NCBI GenBank assembly: GCA_016490735.1
Contig: JAEMWC010000623.1
Coordinates: forward strand, 242,501-306,500
Source: Pachyseris speciosa
Taxonomy: Eukaryota > Cnidaria > Anthozoa > Scleractinia > Pachyseridae
Length of the DNA stretch: 64,000 bases
Direction: 5' to 3'
The notes under the pieces are model-generated. The model did not search any database, had not been told where the DNA came from, and worked only from the letters and a program-made list of their open reading frames with translations. Shown piece after piece: positions 12,456 to 22,600 of the stretch (position 1 is its first letter; every line of letters starts with the position of its first letter). The position numbers were made by a program, and so were the translations under genes.

Positions 12456-12724
12456 TTTTACCGATATGGCGGCCATTTTGATTACCACGATTTTTCAAAT
12501 ATATGTTCGCAATTTCTCGACGTTCCACACATTCAGCTCCTCTATTCTGAACTCTTTTGTGTTTTCATCTTGTTGATTAGCCATGACTTACCGTTGGACT
12601 AAAAAGTAAACAGCTTTATCGCACAATTTATCTGTCACAGCGATGCCAGATTGTTTGCCCCCTGGGAATCCCATAATATTCTGTAAATTTAAGTTATTCA
12701 AAATGGCCACCGTATCGGTAAAAT
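12456..12724. mobile_element. MITE with ACCGATATGGCGGCCATTTT termini
   Basis: TTTACCGATATGGCGGCCAT at the left is matched, inverted and slightly diverged, by ATGGCCACCGTATCGGTAAA at the right. The 270-bp interior is non-coding. Superfamily undetermined. Confidence 0.55.
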
Positions 12725-13378
12725 GGTCTATTATTCTAAGCCAAGGCTTGTTCAAATGTGCATTATAATAAAAACAGTGGGAAAAAAAAACCAAAAACTG
12801 AAGTTACACATTAGACTAAGATACAAATTAAATTAATTGTGTAAATTAAATCTAATAACTCAACACGGAGGGCACGTAAAATGAAGTGGGATTTTGAAAC
12901 ATCTTTTAACACTCTAAGACAACTGTAGGCCTGGGAAATGTTGAATGGTGTGACTAGTTTACAGTGGTTTGCATGAGTGTGCTATGTAAGTTGAATACAT
13001 GTAGCATGTAGTTGTAAGCAAAAGTCAAAGCGTCTAAACACCCATTCTTTTGTAACTCTCTCGATGAATGCTGACTGAGAACTTGACAAGATGAAGGGTA
13101 GCAAAACACTGAGGAGGGGGCATTCCAAATATCACGACCCCGTTTAATTTTTTTTCATAATAATAATAATCTTTATTAACAAATTCTCAAACAATCATTG
13201 ATCTACTAGAATGCTAAAAATATTCATAATTATAATCCGTATAAATATTGTAAAAGTACTGCTAAAAACTTCATTAAAAAAATATGTAAGACGTTTGTAT
13301 TTACAAGGTGACGGCAATAAAGTATTCTTAAAAACAAAATTACATTATGGCTCCTTCTTGGATTTCAATGTCAATACC

Positions 13379-13421
<43 letters not shown>

Positions 13422-13961
13422 TAATTATTATTATTGTTATTATTATAAATAATAATTTATTTTATTAATTTTAGTTTACACAGTTTTATTCCTTTTTAAT
13501 GTAGAGTTGTAAATTTTATATACTGGTAATAATTTATTAGGATTTATTTATTAATTTTATTTTAGGCCATTTCATTCCTACAGTGTATCTAAAGTAAATT
13601 TGTAAATTTTGATATAATACTGGCTACATTTTTTTTTTGTGATTAGGACCTGGCATTCAGGAGTTTTTAAACTGCCATAATAATAATGACAATCATCATC
13701 TTTATTTGTAATAGCGCCAATTCTACTACTACTCGACCATCAGCAAATCAATGCCCAAAATATGCCTTGACCTCTTGTGTCCACACCCTTAATTGTCCCA
13801 CTAGAGGCAGCTTTGCTTTTCAAGTAGTGTAATCAAGCTAGGTATCAATGCAGAAGTCAAAGAAACTGAATGCCAACAACCAAACCGGTTACATTCAAGA
13901 TTAAAAGATAAAGGCCTTTCTAAGCACTCATGCTTCATTTACAAACAATATCCAATTTCAG
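12725..13961. other. No gene; retroelement tails and AAT microsatellite
   Basis: ATAATAATAATCTTTATTAAC at 13158 resembles a reversed LINE 3' tail. An uninterrupted AAT array at about 13378-13421 passes into ATT repeats. No coding evidence otherwise. Confidence 0.5.
13378..13421 (+). repeat. (AAT)n microsatellite
   Basis: About fourteen AAT/ATA units in a row, followed by imperfect ATT units to about 13460. Confidence 0.95.
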
Positions 13962-14281
13962 ATTCTGATGCTCAAAATATACACCAAAATGGCACCCAAA
14001 ACCTTACCCTTTAGGGCAGCACTTTTTCTATTGTCCAAGGCAGCAAAATATTGCATAGCCTCAGTCCCAGGCTCTCAGAGAGTCAAGGTGAGCCAGAACG
14101 AACAAAGCAAAGAAACATCTAACAGTATTGAGGAAGTCTCCTCTGTATTTTTTCGTTCCTCGTCCCAAATAAGTTTTGCTAGCCTTAACTACGCAGAGAT
14201 CCTAGAACAAGCTAAAATCAGCAACAATGCAGTAGTGTACCTTCCTGTCTGTTGCAAGTGTAACAAAGAGTTTTCCACCAG
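13962..14281 (+). CDS. Candidate internal exon of an unknown gene
   Basis: An open frame of about 106 codons is bounded exactly by a good acceptor (pyrimidine-rich, CCAATTTCAG, ending 13961) and a good donor (G|GTGAGAA at 14281/14282). The protein is serine-rich in the middle and ends with CCKCNKEFST, which could be the start of a zinc finger. No neighbouring exons were recognised and the family is unknown. It could be chance or a repeat-derived frame. Splice-site fit at both ends of an unbroken frame is the only support. Confidence 0.3.
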
Positions 14282-14469
14282 GTGAGAATGTTAAGGATAT
14301 TGGAATAGTCTTGCACTGAAACGAAATCAATGATAAAATTAAATACTATCATACAGTCACTTTTTGCAAAAGATTGGGAAATAAAGGTGTAAATTAATGC
14401 CCTAGGACAGTTAAAGGTATCATTTTTTTTATCAACACATTTTTTTGTATAAATATATATTTTACTGCC

Positions 14470-14690
14470 AACCGGTTAGCTCAATTGGTAGAGCACTGGA
14501 CTACCATGCGGAAGGTCATGGGGTCTCAAATGGTTAGACTTTCTAGTCTTCTTGGATAAGGGCAATAATCCATAGGTCCTGTCTCATAGCACTTTCACTT
14601 AATCTGGCTCTGTGGGACATACAAGAACCACTAGGGATGCAATAAATCTCAAGCAGTGTCCACCTCTAGTGTCTGTCTTAATTTGATAAT
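14470..14690 (+). mobile_element. tRNA-derived SINE, internally deleted
   Basis: The head GGTTAGCTCAATTGGTAGAGC is a tRNA A-box region and is followed by an anticodon-arm-like stretch. Where the B box should be, the sequence passes from TCATGGGGTC straight into TCAAATGGTTAGAC, suggesting a deletion. The body (GGTTAGACTTTCTAGTCTTC) is non-coding. Confidence 0.65.
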
Positions 14691-14839
14691 CACATTACAC
14701 GGGCACCCATAACTCAACTAGTTACTTCATTAATTGCAAACTGTACAACAAGTGGTCTTATAAAAGTCCCCGGCCAGTGTTGTCAAGCACATTTGATCAT
14801 ATCCAAATGCTAATTTGTGCCAAACAAGTAGTTTAAATT

Positions 14840-15053
14840 GAAGGGCTGGGGGCATAAACTGCCTATGTGGAATTTTCGGCCGTTTTTTTAGTTCGCTTGG
14901 ATTTGTCCAAATTTTTGCATGTGAACTGCATTTTGATTCAAAAACATTGTCCCGTGTTTTTTTCACCGATTCCTTTTTCGTTTTCGAGAAATAACGTATG
15001 CAAAAAAAAAACACCTAAAATTCTACATAGGCAGTTTATGCCCCCAGCCCTTC
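14840..15053. mobile_element. MITE GAAGGGCTGGGGGC, copy 1
   Basis: The terminal inverted repeat begins GAAGGGCTGGGGGCATAAAC and its inverse ends CCCCCAGCCCTTC at 15053; each arm is about 35 bp. Interior 214 bp in total, no gene. A second copy in the same orientation lies at 17797-18019. Open frames across it are shadows shared by both copies. Confidence 0.85.
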
Positions 15054-15363
15054 ATATGGTGGAGTATGCTAATTAACATTCATGAAAACAATGCCCAAGG
15101 GTATTCTTTGAGTGAAAGACTAAGCGCCAAATGCTCGCAACCGATTTAAGAGAACACAGAACGTTTCTGTTCAGTTAGACGTAATGCGCAATGTGTCGTT
15201 TTTGCTTAATCATAACACTCGACAAGCTCGCTTGGCACGAAAACAGTGCACAATATTCGTGGTTGACTAAAAAAAAAACAGCACACAGTAGCCTTGGTTA
15301 ACCTCAAGTCAGCGCGCAATGATTTTGTCCGACCTGAAAACAGCACTCACTCCGAAGAGATTC

Positions 15364-15482
15364 AGGGTTATTGTTGGGTTTAGGTTGGACTTAACATTAG
15401 GGTTAGAGCTTCGGCTAGGGCTAGGGATAGGGTTAGGGACATGGTTAGGGTTAGTGTTAATGTTAACGTCAACGCTAGCGTT
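15364..15482 (+). repeat. Degenerate TTAGGG/GGGTTA-like repeats
   Basis: About ten hexamer-like units (AGGGTTA, TTAGGGTTAG, GGGCTAGGGATAGGGTTAGG, ATGGTTAGGGTTAG) over 120 bp, degrading at both ends. TTAGGG is the usual animal, including cnidarian, telomere repeat, so this may be an interstitial telomeric remnant. Confidence 0.6.
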
Positions 15483-16329
15483 AAAGCGCGGTTGTTTGAG
15501 TCCGAATCAGCTTAACTGAAGGGTTCGTCCGAGTCGAAAACAGCGCCTAGTTGCCTTGGTTGACTCTAAGTTCTTTCGGAAAAGCTTTGGCCGATATAAC
15601 ACAGCGCTAAAGTCGGTTGTTTGTCTTAAGTACAGCGTACATCTTAAATGCAGCGTACAAAAACCTCGGTTGATTCTAAATCAGTGCGCAAAAAGCTTGC
15701 CGACGGCTGAAAAATCACAAAATATTAAAGACGGCTGTTTTCACTTGAAGAAACTTTTTGGCAAGGCAACTCCTATTGGTGACCGACACCAAAAATTTGA
15801 GTTAATCAGATGTTCTAGGGCAAAAATTAACAGTCCTAAGAGTACGCTGTTTTCAGTCGTGTTTCGTTTACTCAGAACGTTGTGTTGCGTAGTAAATTGA
15901 AACTTGCGCGTGGTTTCGGCAGTTGAAACGTTTTTGATGGATTCATTTTCATCGTCAAGTGGAAAACAATGGAATGAAAATCTCATAAAAATTAACGTAA
16001 ATGACAACAGTGAAAGAATTTGACAGAAATACTTAACTCTTTTCTGAAATTAACTTGGCTCCAAAACGTAAAAAAAATTGCAAGAAATTCAATCCCTTTA
16101 TCACGCGTGATGGATTGTGTCATCACAATGACTGTAGTCGCGCACAAATGTTTATCTCGCGTGATAATACTTTTTGCTGTAGTTTATTAGCCTCCATAGA
16201 AGCAAAAAGCCGAGGCGATCAACGCAAAAGTGATTTATGTGTTAAAATTCGGCAGCGTGTTTACCAAATATTCATTCTCACTTGTTCATCAGTCACGGAT
16301 CACTGAGTCACGGATATGTTACGGACCAA

Positions 16330-16395
16330 CAAGCGCGGATGTTAGAGCAATTCACCGGTCTCGCAGAGGTTGTGGGTTCGAATCCCATACAAGCG
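16330..16395 (+). mobile_element. tRNA-like fragment (SINE head)
   Basis: TTAGAGCAATTCACCGG followed by a perfect B-box-like GGTTCGAATCCC at 16375-16390. The 5' half of a tRNA cloverleaf is missing, so it is a SINE remnant rather than a tRNA gene. Confidence 0.45.
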
Positions 16396-17576
16396 GTTTT
16401 TTTTTTTCGTTTCGTTTTGTTTTGTGTTTGTTTGTTTTTTGGTTTCACGACTGCTCAAGTGTTCATAACTGCGGCGATCGTTCACGTTATCATCCGTTGT
16501 TTACGTACATCTGATTCACACAGACGAATCGCGAGGAGTACCGCTTAATATTGCTTTGAATGTTTGCCGTGCGCGCCAATGCAACTTTTCCTTGGATTGT
16601 GTTCAATATACTTATCGAAAACGGGCAGACTTCATTTCGTGCCGAATGAATTCTCGGTAGCGTTTCCGAAGTCTTAGGATTGGTTTCGACCAACTATTTC
16701 ACGGCTAACAGTAAAAGCAAGCTGGGATTTCATTTCATGAGTGGTTTCAAAATTAAAAAATGCGCTCTTCAAATTAATGAACAATGGAAACCTCGGTGCA
16801 GCAGCTAGACAGTTTTCAAAGTCATTTTATGAGGTAGAGTTTTAACTGAAAACAAGTAATAATCTGCCCCAACCCACCGCTCCCCGTGAGAGTTTTTGAC
16901 TTTAGACAGCGCCCTGTTTGACCGCAATGAATTCTGGGATCATTGTCTGCTCTAAGCGCGAACAACAACACTCTTCAAACATATACTTTTTGACTATAAG
17001 TCCAAAAACAACTCTCGCTTTCCAAGCTTTCAGCACGGCAACCTTTGAGAAATGGACCAAGACTAGCAACGACGCGCCGCTTTTGAGATGAGAGTTGTTT
17101 TCAGACTTTTTCTGCCTGGCTTCTACTCTGTACTCCAAAACCCGACAGTCAACTTAAGCTTATATCCCATCGTGATTTGGTAAGCACAGAGAAAACGCTA
17201 ACTGGATTCTTTCAGAAGCGTTAAAAACTTGCGGATCTCCAGACTTTTCATGACGTCTTTCGATCACCAGGCGGTAAGGCAAACCGATAATGCAGTTTAT
17301 AATAATAAGTAGCGGTCCACAGCTCCAGCACTCACGTAAGTTTCGTATCCGATGAGCTTTATAATCGATGTTTTAACTGCCAAATTTATAGTCTACGTCA
17401 CACTATCAAACAATCCTTTCTACCCGTCAATCATTTCACGTCCAGTTTTAGTTTTGTGAATGATGTATGAAATAAATCATACATGAACTGCGGAAATGAA
17501 ATCAAATGAAGAATGATCCTCGCAGTTGTGAACGCAATCAATGCAATTGCGAAAAGAAGCCTGAAAAAAATTCAGG

Positions 17577-17622
17577 ACTTCAACGGGGTTTGAACCCGTG
17601 ACCTCGCGATTACCGGTGCGAT

Positions 17623-17650
<28 letters not shown>
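17577..17650 (-). pseudogene. tRNA-Thr-like sequence or SINE head
   Basis: Minus strand GGCTTCATAGCTCAGTTGG starts a cloverleaf. The acceptor GGCTTCA pairs with TGAAGTC, the D-arm GCTC pairs with GAGC, and the T-arm is ACGGG-TTCAAAC-CCCGT. The anticodon loop would read CCGGTAA (GGT, threonine). The anticodon stem does not pair and position 33 is C instead of U, so it is probably not functional. Confidence 0.5.
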
Positions 17651-17663
<13 letters not shown>

Positions 17664-17696
17664 AGAGACCTGCTCCCAACGTCAGTGGCTTCATAG
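17639..17696. repeat. Perfect 27-bp inverted repeat, 4-nt loop
   Basis: Positions 17639-17665 are the exact reverse complement of 17670-17696 with AGAC between them. It overlaps the 5' end of the tRNA-like unit, duplicating its acceptor end in inverted orientation. Confidence 0.95.
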
Positions 17697-17796
17697 ATCA
17701 TTCCTCATTTGAGTTTTAGTTTTACTCTTCACAAATGTTCACAGAATTCACGTATGAATATTAATACTGTACGCATACAAATTAGCTTAACTTCAT

Positions 17797-18019
17797 GAAG
17801 GGCTGGGGGCATAAACTGCCTATGTGGAATTTTCGGCCGTTTTTTTAGTTCGCTTGGATTTGTCCAAAGTTTTGCATGTGAACTGCATTTTGATTCAAAA
17901 ACATTGTCTCGTATTTTTTTTTCACCGATTTCTTTTTCGTTTTCGAGAAATAACGTAGCAAAAAAAAAAAAAAAACACACCTAAAACTCTACATAGGCAG
18001 TTTATGCCCCCAGCCCTTC
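17797..18019. mobile_element. MITE GAAGGGCTGGGGGC, copy 2
   Basis: Nearly identical to the copy at 14840-15053, with the same termini and orientation and a longer A-run near the right end. The low divergence points to comparatively recent activity of the family. Confidence 0.85.
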
Positions 18020-18458
18020 AATTATCATCATCATCATAATTGTTTTTAGTTAAGCTGCAATCAACCCTAACAAAAAATGGTGCTAGATCTCGAGTGACCT
18101 GAGGTACACATACAGGCAAACCTCCTGTACTGTAAGTGGACACCCTTAAGATTGAGCAAGGTGTTCCCTGAGATGAGGTGTCCACTCACTGGTAGTTGAG
18201 TGACTTGAGGCACTGTAGGAGGTACATGTACATGTGTGGTGTATGATGTGTCAGTCATTCCTTCCATACAATGAATACTTAGTAACTGGGCTTATTATAT
18301 GACTGGCTCTTGCAGCGGTCAAGATGAATCAATTCTCCTGCTGTGATTGGCTACCCGCGAGGTCAAGATGGAGCCATCTTGACCTCTTGGGATAGCCCGT
18401 TCGTCCCGCGTTTTACTGTCTCTTAATAGCGTCCTATGAGTCATATAATAAATCCTTT

Positions 18459-18606
18459 ATTGACCAAGCTTGTTCGGTCAAGATGGCGGGATATTGGCCT
18501 CGTTCTTTTTTTGCGTGTTTATAGACCTCGACTTCGTCTCGGTCCATAAACACGCAAAAAAAGAACTTGGCCAATATCCCGCCATCTTGACCTCACGCTT
18601 GGTCAA
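18459..18606. repeat. Palindromic foldback element
   Basis: ATTGACCAAGC at 18459 is matched by GCTTGGTCAAT at 18606. The arms (about 65 bp) also share GGTCAAGATGGCGGGATATT and its complement. The loop is roughly 20 bp. Non-coding. Confidence 0.8.
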
Positions 18607-19461
18607 TAACCCATATGTACTGACTGTACATTTACTAACTGTACGCAGTCAGTAAATGGAGAAACAAATTGACATACAGTAGGTGTAATGTACATGTAAA
18701 CCGTGCGGAACTGCCCTTTAAGCTTGACTTACATGTACAAGAAGTCTGTCCACTTAAGGGAATTTATTTTAGCCCATGGTTCTTCACAGAGGGGTCTACT
18801 TCTGCTTACAAGGGGTATCTGGTTACAGGAGTAACCTTATAAAATTAATGTTAAGTTTCAGTGGAGAACTGGGACTGTACAATATACTTGGGTGACAGCT
18901 TATTGGAGGTGATTGCAAGCAGAAGTTGTACATTAATACATAAAAAATATAGATCATGTGCCAGAAAGAAAGGCAATCCAAAGAAAACAGCAAAAAATAT
19001 CTTAACTGTTAACCGTCCGCTTGTTTTTTTCCGTTAACTCTGTTAGGATTGACCGATGCAATCTGGGTATTGCATGATCAAAGCGTCTTTGTGCCAGTGT
19101 CAAAATGCCCCACCTTGAGTATCTCAAATGGGGTTGCTAATATTTTAGGAAGTTAATATCCCTTTTTCTTTATTCAATTTCATTGTTTATAAATTTGTCC
19201 TTGTGTTTGTAAAGGTATGTACATGTAAACAAAAGTTGTTGTTTTTGTTTACGTGCCAACAGACGTACATTGTTGTACACCCCTCCCCTGACTTGATCAA
19301 GAGACTGATTAAAATGGGGGTGAACCAGGGAATTCCCCTGATTTTTGGTACCAGGAAAAGTCACACTGACTGTGCACAGCATCTCTTTATCCAAACTAAA
19401 TCAACTTAACCTACAGCTACAGCTTTCCTTAGCCTAATTGTTTCAATATCCGTTCACTCAC
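18607..19461. other. Probable PPWD1 intron, nothing recognised
   Basis: Lies downstream of the last visible exon. Contains TACATGTA-rich stretches but no acceptor-flanked frame matching the rest of PPWD1. Confidence 0.4.
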
Positions 19462-19605
19462 CGTGATGAATTCAAAGAGGTCTGTATCAGTTTTGTACTC
19501 AAAGTCCACATTCTTGGGGAAGGCAAGATCATGTTTAAAACCAGACCAGTACTCCACCATGCCTGCCTCGTCAGCTGATATGGCAATGTCATAAACAGCA
19601 TTGTA
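19462..19605 (-). CDS. PPWD1: PPWD1 WD40 exon ([11 protein letters not shown])
   Basis: 144 bp (48 codons, phase 0 at both ends) between acceptor TTTTACAG and donor GTGAGT. It has GMVEYWSG and [18 protein letters not shown], diagnostic of PPWD1. It is the last exon I can find. Confidence 0.9.
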
Positions 19606-22600
19606 CTGTAAAACAACAGAAAAGTCCTCTATTTAAGGTGGCTCAAAAGAGTTTTCAGCACTTTCCAAGACAAAGATTCTGATGGGTCATTATTACCACT
19701 CTTATCCGTTCATGCTACAATCATGGTATCAAAAAACTGTCCAATCATTGGGGAGCACGTTGTTATCATTTTCGTGACGCTATATGTTACCATAGCAACA
19801 GTATGACCTACTAAAAACACCCTTAATTTTAGCTTTAAGTACTTATGTTTCAAAAATGACACGGTGAAATTTTTTATTGTTATCAAAATTTGATAAGCAG
19901 GATAAGACGCAACTTTTGGCAAAGTTTAAAAATTTCTTTACATGAGGTTCAGAGCCACCTTAAATTTTCGAAAATTTAATGTGGCTCTGAATCCCATGTA
20001 CAGAATTTTTTTTAACTTTGCCAAAAGTTGCGTCTTATCCTGCTTATCAAATTTCGATAACAATAAAACATTTCACCGTGCCGTTTTTGAAATATAAGCA
20101 CTTAAAGCTAAAATTAAGGGTGTTTTTAGTAGGTCATGCTGTTGCTATGGTAACATATAGCATCACGAAAATGATAATAATGTGTTCCCCAATGATTGGG
20201 CAGTTTTGTGATACCACGATTGTAGCATCAACTGGTAAAAAGTGGTTATAATGAGCCATCAAAATCTACGTCTTAGAAAGCACTAAAAACTGTTTTGAGC
20301 CACCTTAACAACAGATATCCACACTGTCACATGTCTGGTTAGTAAAGTGACAGCGATCACAGATGACATCAAAATGTGGTAAGAATAAAAAAAGTGGCAA
20401 ACGAGCTGCGGGGGGGTGCATCACTGATGTTCGTAACACAGTTTGATGCCTTCTGTAATATATTATGCTACAGACACAAGGCAACAAGGAATTCATTTGT
20501 TTTATCTAATAAAGAATCAAAATAATTATGCTCAGCTATACTGTTTGACCATTTTTTTTCAAATAGAACATTTTGTGCATTGAGAGAAAGAGTTCTCTTT
20601 TCGGTTTTCCTGTATTCATACTTGTCAATACCTTCAGCAATGTAATTATTTTCCGCAATGTACTACATTGACCCTTACTTACATCACCATTTTGGAAACA
20701 AGAATACAACAATTAAATTTTAATGATGTCTTGTAGCAATCTGTCCTTTAATAGATCATAGCCCTGCAAATAGTTTTGATGGCAAATGTCATAAAACATT
20801 GCTACATGTCAAAGAACTGTACAATTATTGTACAGTTCTTTGACATGTAGCAATGTTTTATGACATTTGCAATCAAAACTATTTGCAGGGATCAGTCATT
20901 GAGTTTTAAACCATTGACCATCACATTCAAAACAAACTTTTTGCTCTGTGATCACAAATGTTAAAACAATCAAGATCAAAGAACTTTCATCTAGTGTATT
21001 CAGCCATATAAAATGTTACTGGTTATGGCCATTAATAGGCTTAATTACCAGCTGTTGTTTCAGGAAATGAGCATGCCCCAAAGAATTCTTCTCGCAGAGG
21101 ATACCCTGGACCCGAGTGAACAGCCAAAATCAAGCCTACAGTGTACAGTGTAGGTTGTTTGTGGCAAGCTCACCAAATCTTTACCACTTGTAACATGAAC
21201 TGCTCATTTGGCAAAAAAAGCTCTCATAGACTGAATGCAAAAATGGCTGTCTTTAAATTACTCTTTTGTTCGTATACAAAATAGCCTGACTGACCTCATT
21301 CGGGATAACAAAATTCTTTAGAATTTTTATCTCAAACACGAGGTTAGTCAGGCTATTTTGAATACGAACACAAGAATAATTTAATGGCATCCATTTTTGT
21401 ATTCAGTCTATTAAGCCACGGCTACACAAGTGATTTTTTGCTCGCGCCGGTGATGCGATGTTTTCAGATTTTGTCGCGTCGCCAGCGTGCGATGAAAATC
21501 GCAAAGAAAACGTTGCAGAGTTGAAACTTTTGCGACAAAATCGTACAGATTGCTGGCTGTGTAGCGTGCAGCCTTAAATTTGTCACTCATATAGCCACCC
21601 AAATTTGAAAAAATCGCATCACCAGCGCGAGCAAAAAATCGCTTGTGTAGCCGTGGCTTTACAGCTGTACATACATGTACATGTTTTGCTTCCAATGATA
21701 AATTCTAGAAGAGATCAGCAAGTACATGTACACATATATGTGTACCTTAATAAATGTAAACGGTTTAGTATGAAGACTCAGTGCGTGAAGGGGAGTGTTT
21801 GTCCCTCTTCCATCATAGATGTAAATCAATCCTGTCTCCTCTGAGCTGAAATAAAGATCAGCATCCATCAGGAGAGTGACATAAGGGCATCTCAATTAAA
21901 GGGATTACAGTTTTCCTGTTGCTGAGCACTTTAATGGAATGAACAACACTTTGTCTGATGCTGATCGAGATTCATGGTACCAAGCTCTGCACTGGCAAGA
22001 GCATCCAACAAAACATCTGGAAATGTGGTTAATCTTCAAACCGGAAACTACCTGACCATGCAAACTGAATATTAACTTTTCTTTCTTTTGAGACTTACAC
22101 ACGCGTGTGTCCATTATTGCCAGTGTTTTCATTTTTATTAATTAAACATTGTCTTTCCTCGTGCATTGGTTGTTGTTGTGCACAATTTCAAATTGGTTAC
22201 ATGCTACTGCTGAAGGGCTAAGCCCAAAATGTATGGTTTGGCTTCCAAACAACTTTTTGGCACTTTACCACTGTACCATTTGTTTTTAACAATTACATAC
22301 ACTATACAAGGTCACAAGGGGCCATTTCAGTTTCTCCAAAAATCCTAGAAATTCTGGCAAGTTTTACACACCATGGGCCATTTGTTAAAGGCCTATTGAT
22401 GCATCACACCACAACAGCTAATTCTGGAATTTCGTGTAACGTGAAATAACTCAAACTTCGAAGCCCTTGTTTTATTGCTCGTGTTATCACATTGTGAACA
22501 AATTTCCAAATTTATGGCCGTAAATATGTTCTCTGTTTATTCATCTTCATTTTCCTTGTATTATTTTTGGAACAATTTGTACCTACAGTGTACGTAAATT

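Larger units (their letters stand above)
15054..17570. other. No gene seen; telomere-like patch and tRNA-like fragment inside
   Basis: Contains the TTAGGG-like patch (15364-15482) and a tRNA-derived fragment (16330-16395). The rest shows open frames under 120 codons without domain resemblance or splice context. Confidence 0.4.

Noticed and set aside
13211..13468. Asparagine-rich open frame
   Set aside because: Translation of the AAT microsatellite.
17577..17650. Functional tRNA-Thr gene
   Set aside because: Anticodon stem does not pair and U33 is replaced; treated as pseudogene or SINE head.
19710..20251. Two similar proteins on opposite strands
   Set aside because: They are the mirrored arms of one foldback element, so similarity is not evidence of selection.
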